Part shown: positions 16,669 through 25,800 of the stretch, piece by piece
Layout of the letters: each line of letters begins with the position of its first letter
Position numbering within the stretch: the stretch's first letter is position 1
Assembly (NCBI GenBank): GCA_023393825.1
Contig: JAEXBW010000012.1
Coordinates: 1 to 43,805, forward strand
Direction of reading: 5' to 3'
Source of the DNA: Elusimicrobiota bacterium
GTDB taxonomy: Bacteria; Elusimicrobiota; Elusimicrobia; Elusimicrobiales; Elusimicrobiaceae
DNA: 43,805 nt
Made by a program: the position numbers and the translations under genes
Notes under the pieces: generated by a model
What the model was told of the DNA's origin: nothing
The model's database searches: none
What the model saw: the letters and a program-made list of their open reading frames with translations, nothing else

Positions 16669-17755
16669 AAGGATTTTATTTACAGGCGCCCGCTCTCCCG
16701 CGGTGTTAGCATCGGCAAGGACCATGGCCCGTTGCGGCTACACTGTCTTCGCTGCAGACAGTACAGATGCTAATCTATGTTTGTTTAGCAACAAAGTCAG
16801 CAAGTTTTTTAAATTACTGCCGACTAAGGATAAAAAATATAAAGAAACTTTAATCGGTATCGTAAAACGAGAGAAAATTGACTTAGTCATTCCCTCTTGT
16901 GAGGAGATTTTTTTCATATCTGCTTTTTTAGACGAATTGGGACAATATTGCAAAGTATTTTGCGACGAGCAAAGGAAATTACTCGCATTACATGATAAGT
17001 GGACTTTTTACAGATATCTGACAAGTAAAGGATTAAAAACTCCCAAGACAAATTTATCTTCCGCAATGCCGCGGCAAATGGATAAAAAATATATTATAAA
17101 ACCCCGATTTTCCCGCTTTGCGTCAAAGGTTATCTGTGCCTCCGAAATAGATAATAAAAGGCATAATGATTCATATATAGTTCAAGACTTTGTTAAAGGA
17201 CAGCAATATTGTTCTTACGCTCTGGTAGAAAACGGGAAAATTATTTCCCGCAGCACTTATATAACATTGCTTAACGCCGGCAGAGGCGCAGGGATTTTAT
17301 TAAAATATATTGAAGATAAAGAGATAACTGGAATTGAGGCTTTTATAGCCAAAGATTTTAATTTTACCGGTCAGTTGGCTTTTGATTTTATTAAAGATGA
17401 AAACGGGGATATATTTATTATCGAATGCAATCCCAGAATGACGAGCGGGTTGGTATTTATTGAGGATGCTTTTTTGCCCGTGGTATCAGGCGGTTGCAAT
17501 AAGTGTCGGGCAGGCGGATATCTTGCCTCGCTTCTACTGGCTGTTTTAATTTATATGCCTTTACAGTTGTTAAGAACCTTAAGGTGTGCAAGAGAGATTT
17601 GCTTTGCCAAAGACATAGTTTTTGACAGAACAGATTTAATGCCGTTTTTTATGCAGATACCAATAAGCTTATATTGGCTTATTAAGAGCATTTTTTACAG
17701 CGGGCCTACTGCGGCCTCTACAATAGATATTGAGTTTAATATGGAGAATAGATGA
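16658..17755 (+). CDS. ATP-grasp family ligase (carbamoyl-phosphate-synthase-like)
   Basis: A 365-aa protein with an N-terminal Rossmann-like pre-ATP-grasp domain (ILFTGARSPAVLASARTMARCGYTVFAAD), then the ATP-grasp core: KYIIKPRFSRFASKV (nucleotide Lys), YIVQDFVKGQQYCSYALVENGK and the metal-binding FIIECNPRMTSG (Glu256, Asn258). ATP-grasp enzymes couple a carboxylate to an amine, thiol or similar through an acyl phosphate. The C-terminus has a hydrophobic stretch (about 290-312, LASLLLAVLIYMPLQLL) that may bind membrane or a greasy substrate. The start is TTG at 16658, preceded by AGGAG about 10 bases upstream; no ATG fits the N-terminus. It overlaps the KAS III gene by 11 bp and the SDR by 4 bp. 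Confidence 0.8.
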   Translation: MSIKRILFTGARSPAVLASARTMARCGYTVFAADSTDANLCLFSNKVSKFFKLLPTKDKKYKETLIGIVKREKIDLVIPSCEEIFFISAFLDELGQYCKVFCDEQRKLLALHDKWTFYRYLTSKGLKTPKTNLSSAMPRQMDKKYIIKPRFSRFASKVICASEIDNKRHNDSYIVQDFVKGQQYCSYALVENGKIISRSTYITLLNAGRGAGILLKYIEDKEITGIEAFIAKDFNFTGQLAFDFIKDENGDIFIIECNPRMTSGLVFIEDAFLPVVSGGCNKCRAGGYLASLLLAVLIYMPLQLLRTLRCAREICFAKDIVFDRTDLMPFFMQIPISLYWLIKSIFYSGPTAASTIDIEFNMENR

Positions 17756-18732
17756 AAATACTGGTCACAGGCGCGAGCGGATTTTTAGGGGGAAGGGCCG
17801 CTGTTATGCTTGCGGGAGAGGGGTATGAAGTTATCGCAAGCGGGCGTAATTTATCAAAAGCGCCAAAAGACAGCTCCGTTAAATTTATACCTGCGGATTT
17901 AAATAAAGAACTACCACCTGAGTTATTTGAAGGCGTGGACGCTGTTGTGCACGCGGCGGCCCTTTCAAGCCCATGGGGAAAATATGATGACTTTTACCTT
18001 GCCAATGTGTTTGGTACAAAGCAGCTTCTGGAGCAGGCTTTAAAGCATAAGGTAAAGAAATTTATATATATCTCTTCTCCCAGCATATACTTTGAGTTTA
18101 AAGACAAAGAAAATATTAAAGAAACGGAGCCTTTACCTTTTAAAAAAGCTAATTATTACGCCGAAACGAAATATCTTGCCGAACAGGAAGTATTACAGGC
18201 TGTAAAAAGGGGGCTTCCTGCGATTATTCTGCGTCCGCGCGCTATCTTCGGCACAGGAGACAATGCCCTTCTCCCCCGCGTTATAAAGGCAAATAATGAA
18301 AAATTTGTACCGCAAATGCGTACTGATAAAGGCCCGTTGTGCGATTTAACCTATGTAGACAATGTAGTATATGCAATAAAACTTGCGCTGAATTCAAAAG
18401 ACAGCTGCATAGGGCAAGCCTATAATATTACAAACGGAGAACCTGTTTATTTGTTGGAGATCATAAGGGAATTAGCAAAAGAATTAGGGTTTAAATATAA
18501 CGTCAGAAAAATACCATATTTTTTAGCTTTTAACTACGCGCGTATTTTGGAGTTTGCGTATAGTTTTATTTTAAAAAACAAAGAACCTGCTTTTACCAAA
18601 TACAGCATAGCTTTGCTATATAACAATCAAACGCTTGATATAACAAAAGCAAAAAAGGAACTGGGTTATTTGCCGTTGGTAGATATGAAAGAGGGCTTCA
18701 AAAGGACAATATCGGGATGGAATAATGATTAA
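17752..18732 (+). CDS. NAD(P)-dependent extended SDR (epimerase/3-beta-HSD-like)
   Basis: A 326-aa extended short-chain dehydrogenase. TGASGFLGGRAAVML is the N-terminal TGxxGxxG nucleotide loop; VVHAAALSSPWG precedes the active site; the catalytic YxxxK is Tyr136-Lys140 in YYAETKYLAEQ; LRPRAIFGTGD and DLTYVDNVV are typical of 3-beta-HSD and sterol/olefin-type members. It resembles OleD-like enzymes, which reduce the beta-keto product of an OleA-like condensing enzyme, and a KAS III of that kind is encoded two genes upstream. It overlaps both neighbours (ATGA with the ATP-grasp gene, 8 bp with the hydrolase). Reaction and substrate are inferred from context only. Confidence 0.85.
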   Translation: MKILVTGASGFLGGRAAVMLAGEGYEVIASGRNLSKAPKDSSVKFIPADLNKELPPELFEGVDAVVHAAALSSPWGKYDDFYLANVFGTKQLLEQALKHKVKKFIYISSPSIYFEFKDKENIKETEPLPFKKANYYAETKYLAEQEVLQAVKRGLPAIILRPRAIFGTGDNALLPRVIKANNEKFVPQMRTDKGPLCDLTYVDNVVYAIKLALNSKDSCIGQAYNITNGEPVYLLEIIRELAKELGFKYNVRKIPYFLAFNYARILEFAYSFILKNKEPAFTKYSIALLYNNQTLDITKAKKELGYLPLVDMKEGFKRTISGWNND

Positions 18733-19498
18733 AATTAAAGAGTTTTCATGCGGGTATTGCCGCCAGTTTGAAAAATTTGCTTTTAGTGGCGGAAAGTGGC
18801 GCATGAAGAAATTTCCCGCAAAATGTTTTTTGATTTCTGCGGACGGCGAGTATATTCTATTTGATACAGGATATCCCTCTGATTTCAATAATATTATGCG
18901 CGCCTGGCCCGATATCCTGTATAAATATTTAGTTCCCGTAAACATACGTAAGCAGGAAACGTGCGCAGAACAGTTACGGAAGGAAAATATCAGAACAGAG
19001 GACATAAAATATATTTTTATATCACATTTTCATGCCGACCACATAGGCGCGTTAAGAGATTTCCCCAACGCTCGTTTTGTATGCTCAGGTATAGAATATA
19101 ATAAGTTAAAAAATATGTCGGCTTTAAGACAAATTTTAAACGGTTTTGTTAGCAGATTTATTCCTGCGGATTTTGAAAGCAGAGTTATTTGTATTGAGCG
19201 GTTAAATATAAAAAAGGATAATATTTTTTCGTCTTGTTATGAGCTGCCTTTTATAAATGATATTTTTGCCGTACCTTTGCCCGGACATACGGCGGGACAA
19301 TTTGGATTGTGGCTGTCTACGGAAAAGATATTGCTTGCAGCCGACAGCGCTTGGATGAAAGAGAACTACACGCAGGCTTCTATGCCGCATGGAATTGCGC
19401 TTCGTTTTTGCGATGACAAAACATCCCTGCTTAAGACATTAACATTGTTAAAAAGTTTGAAAAATATAAAAATTTTCCTATCTCACGGAGAGAATTAG
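18725..19498 (+). CDS. Metallo-beta-lactamase-fold hydrolase
   Basis: A 257-aa MBL-fold protein. Metal ligands are visible in SHFHADHIG (HxHxDH, His101-His106), the PLPGHTAGQFGLWL segment, the LLAADSAW Asp and a late FLSHG. The N-terminus (CFLISADGEYILFDTGYPSDF) is that of lactonase/glyoxalase-II-like members. Such enzymes hydrolyse esters, thioesters or lactones. In an Ole-like pathway the last step acts on a beta-lactone or beta-hydroxy acid by an alpha/beta hydrolase (OleB); an MBL enzyme here could take a comparable role or act as a thioesterase, but this is inference. It overlaps the SDR by 8 bp and abuts the adenylating-enzyme gene directly. Confidence 0.85.
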   Translation: MIKIKEFSCGYCRQFEKFAFSGGKWRMKKFPAKCFLISADGEYILFDTGYPSDFNNIMRAWPDILYKYLVPVNIRKQETCAEQLRKENIRTEDIKYIFISHFHADHIGALRDFPNARFVCSGIEYNKLKNMSALRQILNGFVSRFIPADFESRVICIERLNIKKDNIFSSCYELPFINDIFAVPLPGHTAGQFGLWLSTEKILLAADSAWMKENYTQASMPHGIALRFCDDKTSLLKTLTLLKSLKNIKIFLSHGEN

Positions 19499-20782
19499 AT
19501 GTTTTATAAAATTATTATTTTATTTTATTATCTTAAAACAAAATATTTTCATAATTTTGCAAACAGGGCTGCATTGGAAAAATGGCAAGAGAATAAAATA
19601 AATAAAATCATTTTAAGGGTTATTGCCAAAAGTCAGTTTTACAACGGTTATATTAAAAACCCCTATTGCTCTCCGCTGTCGGGCCTGCCGCCGATTAATA
19701 AAACAGTAATGATGGATAATTTTGACGATTTTAATACGGCCCGCATTAAACTGGAGGAGGCTCTAAAGATTGCGGCAAAAGCGGAAGAAGATAGAAACTT
19801 CAGCCCGAAACTGGGTAAATACAGCGTTGGATTATCTTCCGGCACATCAGGCATACGCGGTGTGTTTTTAGTAAGTCCTTTTGAGCAGGCAAAATGGTGC
19901 GGAACAATTTTGGGTAAAATGTTGCCCTGTTCTATTTTCAGGAGGCAGAAAATAGCCTTTTTCCTTAGGGCGGATAATAATCTTTATGAGAGTATAAAAA
20001 GTAACAGCCTTAACTTTTGTTTTTTTGATTTAAAAAAAGATGTAAATGAGAATATTAAGAGGTTGGGAGAATTTCAACCGAATATTCTGGTTGCCCCGCC
20101 CAGCATGCTTAATCTTATAGCAGAGGCCCAACAAAGCGGAGATATAAATATTTATCCTTATAAAATAATCTCCGTAGCGGATGTTTTGTATGCAGATACC
20201 GCGGGAAAATTGGAGAGTGTATTTAAACAGAAAATACATCAAATATACCAAGCCACAGAGGGCCTTATCGCTTGCACCTGCAAATGCGGCAGACTTCATT
20301 TAAACGAAGATATTCTTTCTGTCAGAAAGAAGTATTTAGACAAACCTTCGGGCAGATTCATTCCGATTATTACGGATTTTAACCGGATTACACAGCCGAT
20401 AATTAATTATGAGTTAAATGATATTCTGGTAGAATCGACGGAAAAATGCCTGTGCGGAAGTGTTTTTACCGGTATAGAAAAAATAGAGGGCCGTTGTGAT
20501 GATATCTTGTATTACACGGATAACAAAGGGGTTAAGCATACCGTATTCCCTGATTTTATAATAAGAACAATATTAAAACATATTCCCAAAGCGGGCGATT
20601 TTCTTTTTGCCCAAACAGATATTAATACGGCTGTTTTGTTTTTGGAGACAAATGAATGTTCGGAAGGACTATTGCAGGCTTTAAAAGAAATTATTCCGAT
20701 AGAGATAACTGTTGAGGCGTTGCAGCGGCCCGCAAATTTATCCGTTAAGCGGAAACGGGTTGTCAGAAAATTTAATCCTTGA
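19499..20782 (+). CDS. Adenylate-forming enzyme, PaaK/F390-synthetase-related
   Basis: A 427-aa member of the phenylacetate-CoA-ligase/coenzyme F390 synthetase-like branch. The P-loop VGLSSGTSGIRGVF (about residues 117-130) matches SSGTTG; IYQATEGLIA is the YxxTE motif; INYELNDILVES matches the YxxxD segment. Cys clusters CTCKCG and KCLCGS flank the last, as in zinc-binding members. It should activate a carboxylate as acyl-AMP, and may pass it to CoA, ACP or an internal hydroxyl. It starts right at the stop of the hydrolase. It is the last gene of the run; no clear terminator follows before the dispersed repeat at 20784. The N-terminal 90 residues are basic and hydrophobic, which may aid membrane contact. 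Confidence 0.8.
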   Translation: MFYKIIILFYYLKTKYFHNFANRAALEKWQENKINKIILRVIAKSQFYNGYIKNPYCSPLSGLPPINKTVMMDNFDDFNTARIKLEEALKIAAKAEEDRNFSPKLGKYSVGLSSGTSGIRGVFLVSPFEQAKWCGTILGKMLPCSIFRRQKIAFFLRADNNLYESIKSNSLNFCFFDLKKDVNENIKRLGEFQPNILVAPPSMLNLIAEAQQSGDINIYPYKIISVADVLYADTAGKLESVFKQKIHQIYQATEGLIACTCKCGRLHLNEDILSVRKKYLDKPSGRFIPIITDFNRITQPIINYELNDILVESTEKCLCGSVFTGIEKIEGRCDDILYYTDNKGVKHTVFPDFIIRTILKHIPKAGDFLFAQTDINTAVLFLETNECSEGLLQALKEIIPIEITVEALQRPANLSVKRKRVVRKFNP

Positions 20783-20783
20783 T

Positions 20784-20861
20784 AAAACTTATGACCCGCT
20801 CGGCTGCCGGCGCGGTGTGCGCAGGCCAATTAATATAACAGTATAATCATATTAATTTTTT
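20784..20861. repeat. Dispersed ~77-bp repeat, copy B
   Basis: Near-identical to 7708-7784 (see copy A); differences include TGACCC for TAACCC and CATATTAA for TATATTAT. It begins directly after the adenylating-enzyme stop and lies upstream of the lipoprotein operon promoter. Confidence 0.7.
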
Positions 20862-20952
20862 ACAATAGCAGTAATTGTTTTTAGGCAAATTTGAAATGTA
20901 TGTATAAGGTATATTTTAAAGAGTGAATATTGGCATAACCTTTTAATACTTG

Positions 20953-20981
20953 TTGTATAGTTATTTAATAGTATATATAAT
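20953..20981 (+). promoter_or_regulatory. Promoter for the three-lipoprotein operon
   Basis: TTGTAT (20953-20958), a 17-bp spacer and TATAAT (20976-20981), placed 37 bp before the first lipoprotein start, which has GAGGAGA as RBS. Confidence 0.65.
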
Positions 20982-21018
20982 GAATAAATAAAAAAAATGT
21001 TTTATTGAGGAGATAATT

Positions 21019-21417
21019 ATGAATAAAAAGTTTATTATGTTTTCCGCAGTTTTGTCTGTGTTGTTTCTAACGGGATGTGTTGGAACAACTAAGACAATAA
21101 AAGATGGGGATAAGCTTACGGTTGCAAAAGTTCAAAGAGAGATAAAGGTTGGAATGTCTTCCTCTGATGTGGTAGAGGTACTGGGGACACCAAATATGGT
21201 TACGACCGATGATGCCCGCAGAGAAACATGGGTATACGACAGAATATCCACTCAAGTAGATTCTTCAGGTTCATCAAGTGGAGTGTGGCTTTTAATTGTT
21301 GGCGCAAGCGGCAATAAAAGCTCTACGACCTCATCTCAACGTACCCTTACCATTATTGTTAAATTTGATGAAAATAGTAAGGTGAGAGATTTTTCTTATA
21401 GGACTTCAAGCTTTTAA
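21019..21417 (+). CDS. SmpA/OmlA (BamE)-like lipoprotein
   Basis: A 132-aa lipoprotein: signal MNKKFIMFSAVLSVLFLTGC with lipobox LTGC and Cys20. The mature part has the SmpA/OmlA-type pattern VQREIKVGMSSSDVVEVLGTPNMVTTDDARRETWVYDRIS, the helix-turn then beta-strand core seen in BamE, followed by a Ser/Gly-rich loop and a last strand pair (RTLTIIVKFDENSKVRDFSYR). BamE itself is an accessory lipoprotein of the outer-membrane barrel assembly machine; many SmpA-like proteins have no known role, so I do not assign bamE. First gene of a three-lipoprotein operon, two bases before the next start, upstream of an autotransporter that needs Bam. Confidence 0.8.
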   Translation: MNKKFIMFSAVLSVLFLTGCVGTTKTIKDGDKLTVAKVQREIKVGMSSSDVVEVLGTPNMVTTDDARRETWVYDRISTQVDSSGSSSGVWLLIVGASGNKSSTTSSQRTLTIIVKFDENSKVRDFSYRTSSF

Positions 21418-21419
21418 TT

Positions 21420-21935
21420 ATGAGAAACTATATCATGATTATTTTGTTGGCGACATTCGCTATCGGCTGTTCCGCCAACTATAAGAACCTATATCTCCCA
21501 GACCAAAATTATTTGGCACGTAGAAACATAGAAACAAAGATGTTTGATACCGACAATGAAAAATCTATCATTGTAGCAAGTGCTCAGGTTCTTCAGGATA
21601 TGGGATACACAATAAAAGAATCTGAAGTTTCTCTAGGAATAATCACTGCCGAAAAGAATAGAGAAGCTGGCTCAACAGCAGGAAAAGTGGCAATTGTGTT
21701 TTTATCTGCTCTTGCGGGGACACAGCCGCAATATGAAGATACTCAGCGCTTCTATGTTAACATCGTTACTACCAAGATGGGTCATGGCGTAAAAACTAGA
21801 GTGTTATTTGCAAGGCGGTCTTGGGATAATTATGGAAGGTTATTGAAATTGGAAAAAATAGAGGATGAAGCGTTGTATAAAGATTTTTTTGAAAAATTGA
21901 GTCAATCTGTATTCTTGACAGCAAACGATTTGTGA
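21420..21935 (+). CDS. Lipoprotein of unknown function, FLTAND family member 1
   Basis: A 171-aa predicted lipoprotein: MRNYIMIILLATFAIGC gives lipobox AIGC (Cys17). The mature region reads LARRNIETKMFDTDNEKSII, then AQVLQDMGYTIKESEVSLGIITAEK, a hydrophobic Ala-rich stretch, beta strands (RFYVNIVTTKM, GVKTRVLFARR), and ends YKDFFEKLSQSVFLTANDL. The next protein shares the RN-x-x-T-K-x-FDT, Q-D-x-G and SVFLTAND segments, so the two are paralogues. The helix-strand pattern looks like a small two-layer domain. It lies two bases after the SmpA-like gene and ten bases before its paralogue. Role unknown; outer-membrane quality control is one guess from the partner gene. Confidence 0.7.
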   Translation: MRNYIMIILLATFAIGCSANYKNLYLPDQNYLARRNIETKMFDTDNEKSIIVASAQVLQDMGYTIKESEVSLGIITAEKNREAGSTAGKVAIVFLSALAGTQPQYEDTQRFYVNIVTTKMGHGVKTRVLFARRSWDNYGRLLKLEKIEDEALYKDFFEKLSQSVFLTANDL

Positions 21936-21944
21936 GGATAAGCA

Positions 21945-22352
21945 ATGAAAAAAATTATACTTTTAGCTTTATTTGCAGGTATTTTATGTGGCTGTGTAAG
22001 CGTAAATCAGCGGGCGTTAGATAGTGGGACATCTCAACTGGCAATGAGAAATTATCAAACAAAGTCATTTGACACTGCGGACAGCGACAATGTTATAAGG
22101 AATATAGTCTCTACAATGCAAGATCTTGGCTTTATAATAGATAAGGCAGATAAAGATTTAGGGACGGTAAGCGGATTTTCTTTTAATAGTAAAACAAATA
22201 TGACTGTTACTGTGCGTCAGAAAGGGAAACAGTGTCTAGTTAGGGCAAATGCCGAATATAACAATAAAGCAATAACAGAACCAGTTGCATACCAAAATTT
22301 CTTTAATGCGCTTGCTCAATCATTGTTTTTAACGGCAAATGATGTAATATAG
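21945..22352 (+). CDS. Lipoprotein of unknown function, FLTAND family member 2
   Basis: A 135-aa predicted lipoprotein: MKKIILLALFAGILCGC, lipobox LCGC (Cys17). It aligns with the preceding gene product: LAMRNYQTKSFDTADSDNVI, STMQDLGFIIDKADKDLGTVSG, a strand pair (NMTVTVRQKGKQCLVRANAEY) and YQNFFNALAQSLFLTANDVI. It is shorter because the central Ala-rich loop of its partner is missing. GAGGAT before ATG is a reasonable RBS. It is the last gene of the operon; an intrinsic terminator follows 33 bp later. Confidence 0.7.
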   Translation: MKKIILLALFAGILCGCVSVNQRALDSGTSQLAMRNYQTKSFDTADSDNVIRNIVSTMQDLGFIIDKADKDLGTVSGFSFNSKTNMTVTVRQKGKQCLVRANAEYNNKAITEPVAYQNFFNALAQSLFLTANDVI

Positions 22353-22384
22353 TTTTTTAGTATTTCTACAGAATAATGTTGTTC

Positions 22385-22432
22385 AGCTTTCCATACCACA
22401 CCCTAAATGGGTATGTTATGGAAAGCTTTTTA
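22385..22432 (+). terminator. Terminator of the lipoprotein operon
   Basis: Stem AGCTTTCCATA (22385-22395) / TATGGAAAGCT (22417-22427), with a partly pairing loop, then TTTTTATT. The 500-bp stretch 22353-22855 contains this, the repeat copy 4 and the autotransporter leader; no gene is seen. Confidence 0.8.
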
Positions 22433-22473
22433 TTATTGATGTTAAGATAACGCAGATATGTCCACCAAAATGG

Positions 22474-22551
22474 CAAATAAAAAACCGCCCTTGCGGGCGG
22501 TATATGTTTCAAATATGGCGGGGTGCCCAGTTAATGCGCTGTATGCTTGCT
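22474..22551. repeat. Hairpin repeat, copy 4, with shared 3' flank
   Basis: The core (22474-22520) lacks the initial CCAAATATA-like bases but keeps CCGCCC-TTGC-GGGCGG and TATATGTTTCAAATATGGCG exactly. The flank GGGTGCCCAGTTAATGCGCT corresponds to the sequence after copy 3, so this copy and copy 3 share a common ancestor unit. Confidence 0.75.
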
Positions 22552-22855
22552 GTCAAGTTTTAGCGCATGCAGCAACGTGCACGCAGCGCAAATATAACCA
22601 ATAATGGTTTGGCATATCACTTGCAAAAAGTACATAAAAATTACATTGATTTTATGGCTTTAATATGTCAAAATATCTATGTTCGTATGCCACAATGATT
22701 TATGGGAACTTGCCTGAACTCTTCGAGTTTGCGAAAACCTTAAATCCGTACAGTCTCAAATCTTTAAATAGCAGTACAATGTATCCCCTAAAAAATATGC
22801 TGTAAAGTTTTAAATCGACCAAACGGCCGATATATGTGTAATAAAAGGAAAATAA

Positions 22856-25800
22856 ATGAAAAAAACGTTAGTTGTTTTGGTTTCTGTAGTATTTCTTATA
22901 TTGCAGAACACGGCTCCACTTTTTGCAGCAAACGCTGCTAACTGGGCGGAACTGTACAACAATTCAGTCTCTGCCGTCAGCAGCACGTTAACAAATTCGG
23001 TCGTTAGGACCTCGGGAGATCCTGTAGTTGCTTTTCCGTCAGGATACTCTTTATACATAAATGGCGGGTACGGTATTTCCACCGCTGTCGGCGGGACAAT
23101 GTTTTCCATTGCTTCCGGCGGATCGCTTGATCTTGCAACAGGTTCTTATGTAAGCGGCGGGATAGTAAATAACGGTGTATTGTCTTTTTCTAATATATCT
23201 TCTGTTTCCGGCGGGATTTCGGGTTCTGGTTCTTTACATAACTACGCCGCTCTAAGCACAAACGACAATATCTCTCAATCCACATTAACAAACAGCGGAA
23301 ACATAAATAATTACGGCACAATCACAGCGTCCTCTATTCAAAATGGAGGCGTGCTCTCAAGCCGCGCAAACACGCTTTATGGGCTTATCATAAACGGAGG
23401 TACATTAAACCTTACCGGCGGAAGCAACACAAACACTATCCGCAATTCAGCGGGGGATACCGCTTCAGGTACGGTCAATTTTAGCGGCAATTCCGATAAC
23501 AATGCCATTGTCACACAATACGGCGTAACAAACAGCGGCTTTTTAAATAACAATGCCGTAGTTACGGTAAACACGCTGACCAACAATGCCTCCGCTATTT
23601 TAAATAACAATGCTCTTATCACCGCAGGGGGCGTCATCGGAAACGCAGGCACAATTAACACCAATGCCGATTTGCTTTTGGCCTCTTCTGTGGTCAATAG
23701 CGGTGTTGTAAACTTTGAAAGCGGCACAAACAGAAACACAATCGTTAATGCCGCGGGCAATACTTCAGTAGGTACGGTCAACTTTACGGGCAGCACAACG
23801 AACAATGGCACAATTACACAAAACACGGTAAGCAACAGCGGCACATTAACAAACAATGCCGTAATTACCGCAGCTAAAGTTGAAAACTCAGACGTTATCA
23901 TAAACAATTCTTCAATAGTTGGCGCTCTTCGCAACACTGGTACAATTTCCGGCAGCGGCAGTTTAGCGATGACGGGAAACTCCACCAATAACGGTTCAAT
24001 CTCTCAATCGGCATTGTCTAACAGCGGTAACTTTACAAACAACAGTTTAGTTGAACTTACCGGAGTGCTTACCAACTCGGGCACAGTTACCACAAAGGCA
24101 AATTTAGTTACCGCTTCTTCCATAAACAACAGCGGGCAGGTATTTTTTACGGAAGGCATAAACGCTAATGTTATCTCTGGCGCAGGCACAACAAACTTTG
24201 GAGGCGTATCCGTAAATAACGCTTCCGTAGCGCAGGGAACGGTAAACAATACAGGCACATTAACAAGTAATTCCGCAATAAGCGCGGCAACAGCGCTTAA
24301 TAATGCGGGCACTTTAACAAGCAATGCCGCCATCACCGCAGGGGCGGTAACAAACAGCGGAACGTTAAACAATAACGCGTTGCTTTTCGCCTCTTCCATT
24401 GCAAACACGGGCGTATTAAGCAATAATGCTTTATTGCAGTCCGCAACGGGCACCAACAGCGGTACTATTACTTCTTCCACCGCCAATTATGATATCGCAG
24501 CTTTAGCCAATAACGGCACTTTAACATTAACGGGTGCGGGTACATTGGGTTCTTCAGGCGATTCAATAACAGGCACAGGCACAACAACGCTTAATGGCGG
24601 CGTGGGCGGTATTACCAATAATACGGCAATCAGCCAAACAACAGTTAATAACAATGGTGTGTTCAACAACAATGCCTCTGTTTCCGCAACAACGTTTAAT
24701 AACACCAGCTTAGTTTATACAAACGCATCTAACTTATCAGGCACAGTAAACAACAGCGGCACGGTTACCTACACTGGCGGTACACAAGCAGGAGCCTCCA
24801 TAACAGGTACGGGTAATTTAAGCATTAACGGCAACACAATTCTTGCCGGTAATAATACTTACACGGGTGTTACAACCTTAAGCAGCAACCTTTCAATAGG
24901 TGACCAGCGCAATATAGGTACTGGCGATATTCTTTTCTACGGCGGTGTTTTGCAGACAACCTCTGCTGCCGCTTTAGATAATGACCTTACCTCAATAGCA
25001 GGCAACAACGTACAGATACAAAGTCTTGCCGCTTTATCTTTGGGCGGAACTATTACGGGCGCGGATTTTATTAAGAGCGGCGCAGGGGATTTAACCCTTG
25101 CGATGGCTTCCAACGCCTATAATAATACTTTTGTCCAAGCGGGCAAATTGATAGGCACTACCGCTAACATCAACGGTAGCGTAAATGTTTCTTCAGGCGC
25201 AACGGCAGAGTTTACCGATACCGTCACAAACACTTTAAATACCGTTACAGGCAATGGTACGGTATTAAAGAGCGGTAATTCCTTAACCAATGTTACCAAC
25301 AATTTAACGGCAAATACGGTAAACGTAACGGCCGGTAAACTTGCTGTTAACACAGCCAACTACAACGTAGGCACTACCAACATAGGTAATGCTGCTGCAA
25401 TAGGCGGCAATGGCACAATAACAGGTAATGTTAATATTCTCAGCGGCGCTACTCTTGCTCCAGGCAACAGCGTGGACACTATTACGGTTGCAGGTAATTT
25501 GAACCTTGCATCAGGCAGCAATACAACAATTGAAGTTACCAACACTCCTACGGTTGCGGCTGATAAAACAATAGTAACAGGCAATGCCACAATTAACACG
25601 GGCGCAAATCTTGCTGTTGATAATATCGGCAACGACAGGTTTTTTGAATGGAAATCTTTTAATATATTGGAAGCGGCCGGTACTTTAAGCGGCGCATACA
25701 CTTATGACGGCTCTATAAGCAACTATGACTCTTCCAGAATCGGCGGTTCTTTATCTTACGATTACACCAACGGGACAGTAACCCTTTTGGCAAAAAGAAA

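Noticed and set aside
22553..22855. Autotransporter leader examined for a riboswitch
   Set aside because: Only a short GAACTC/GAGTTT pairing seen; no recognisable riboswitch core.
23377..25701. Several Val/Leu-rich ORFs on - inside the autotransporter gene
   Set aside because: They are antisense shadows of Asn/Thr-rich repeat codons; the + strand frame has a signal peptide, barrel and RBS.
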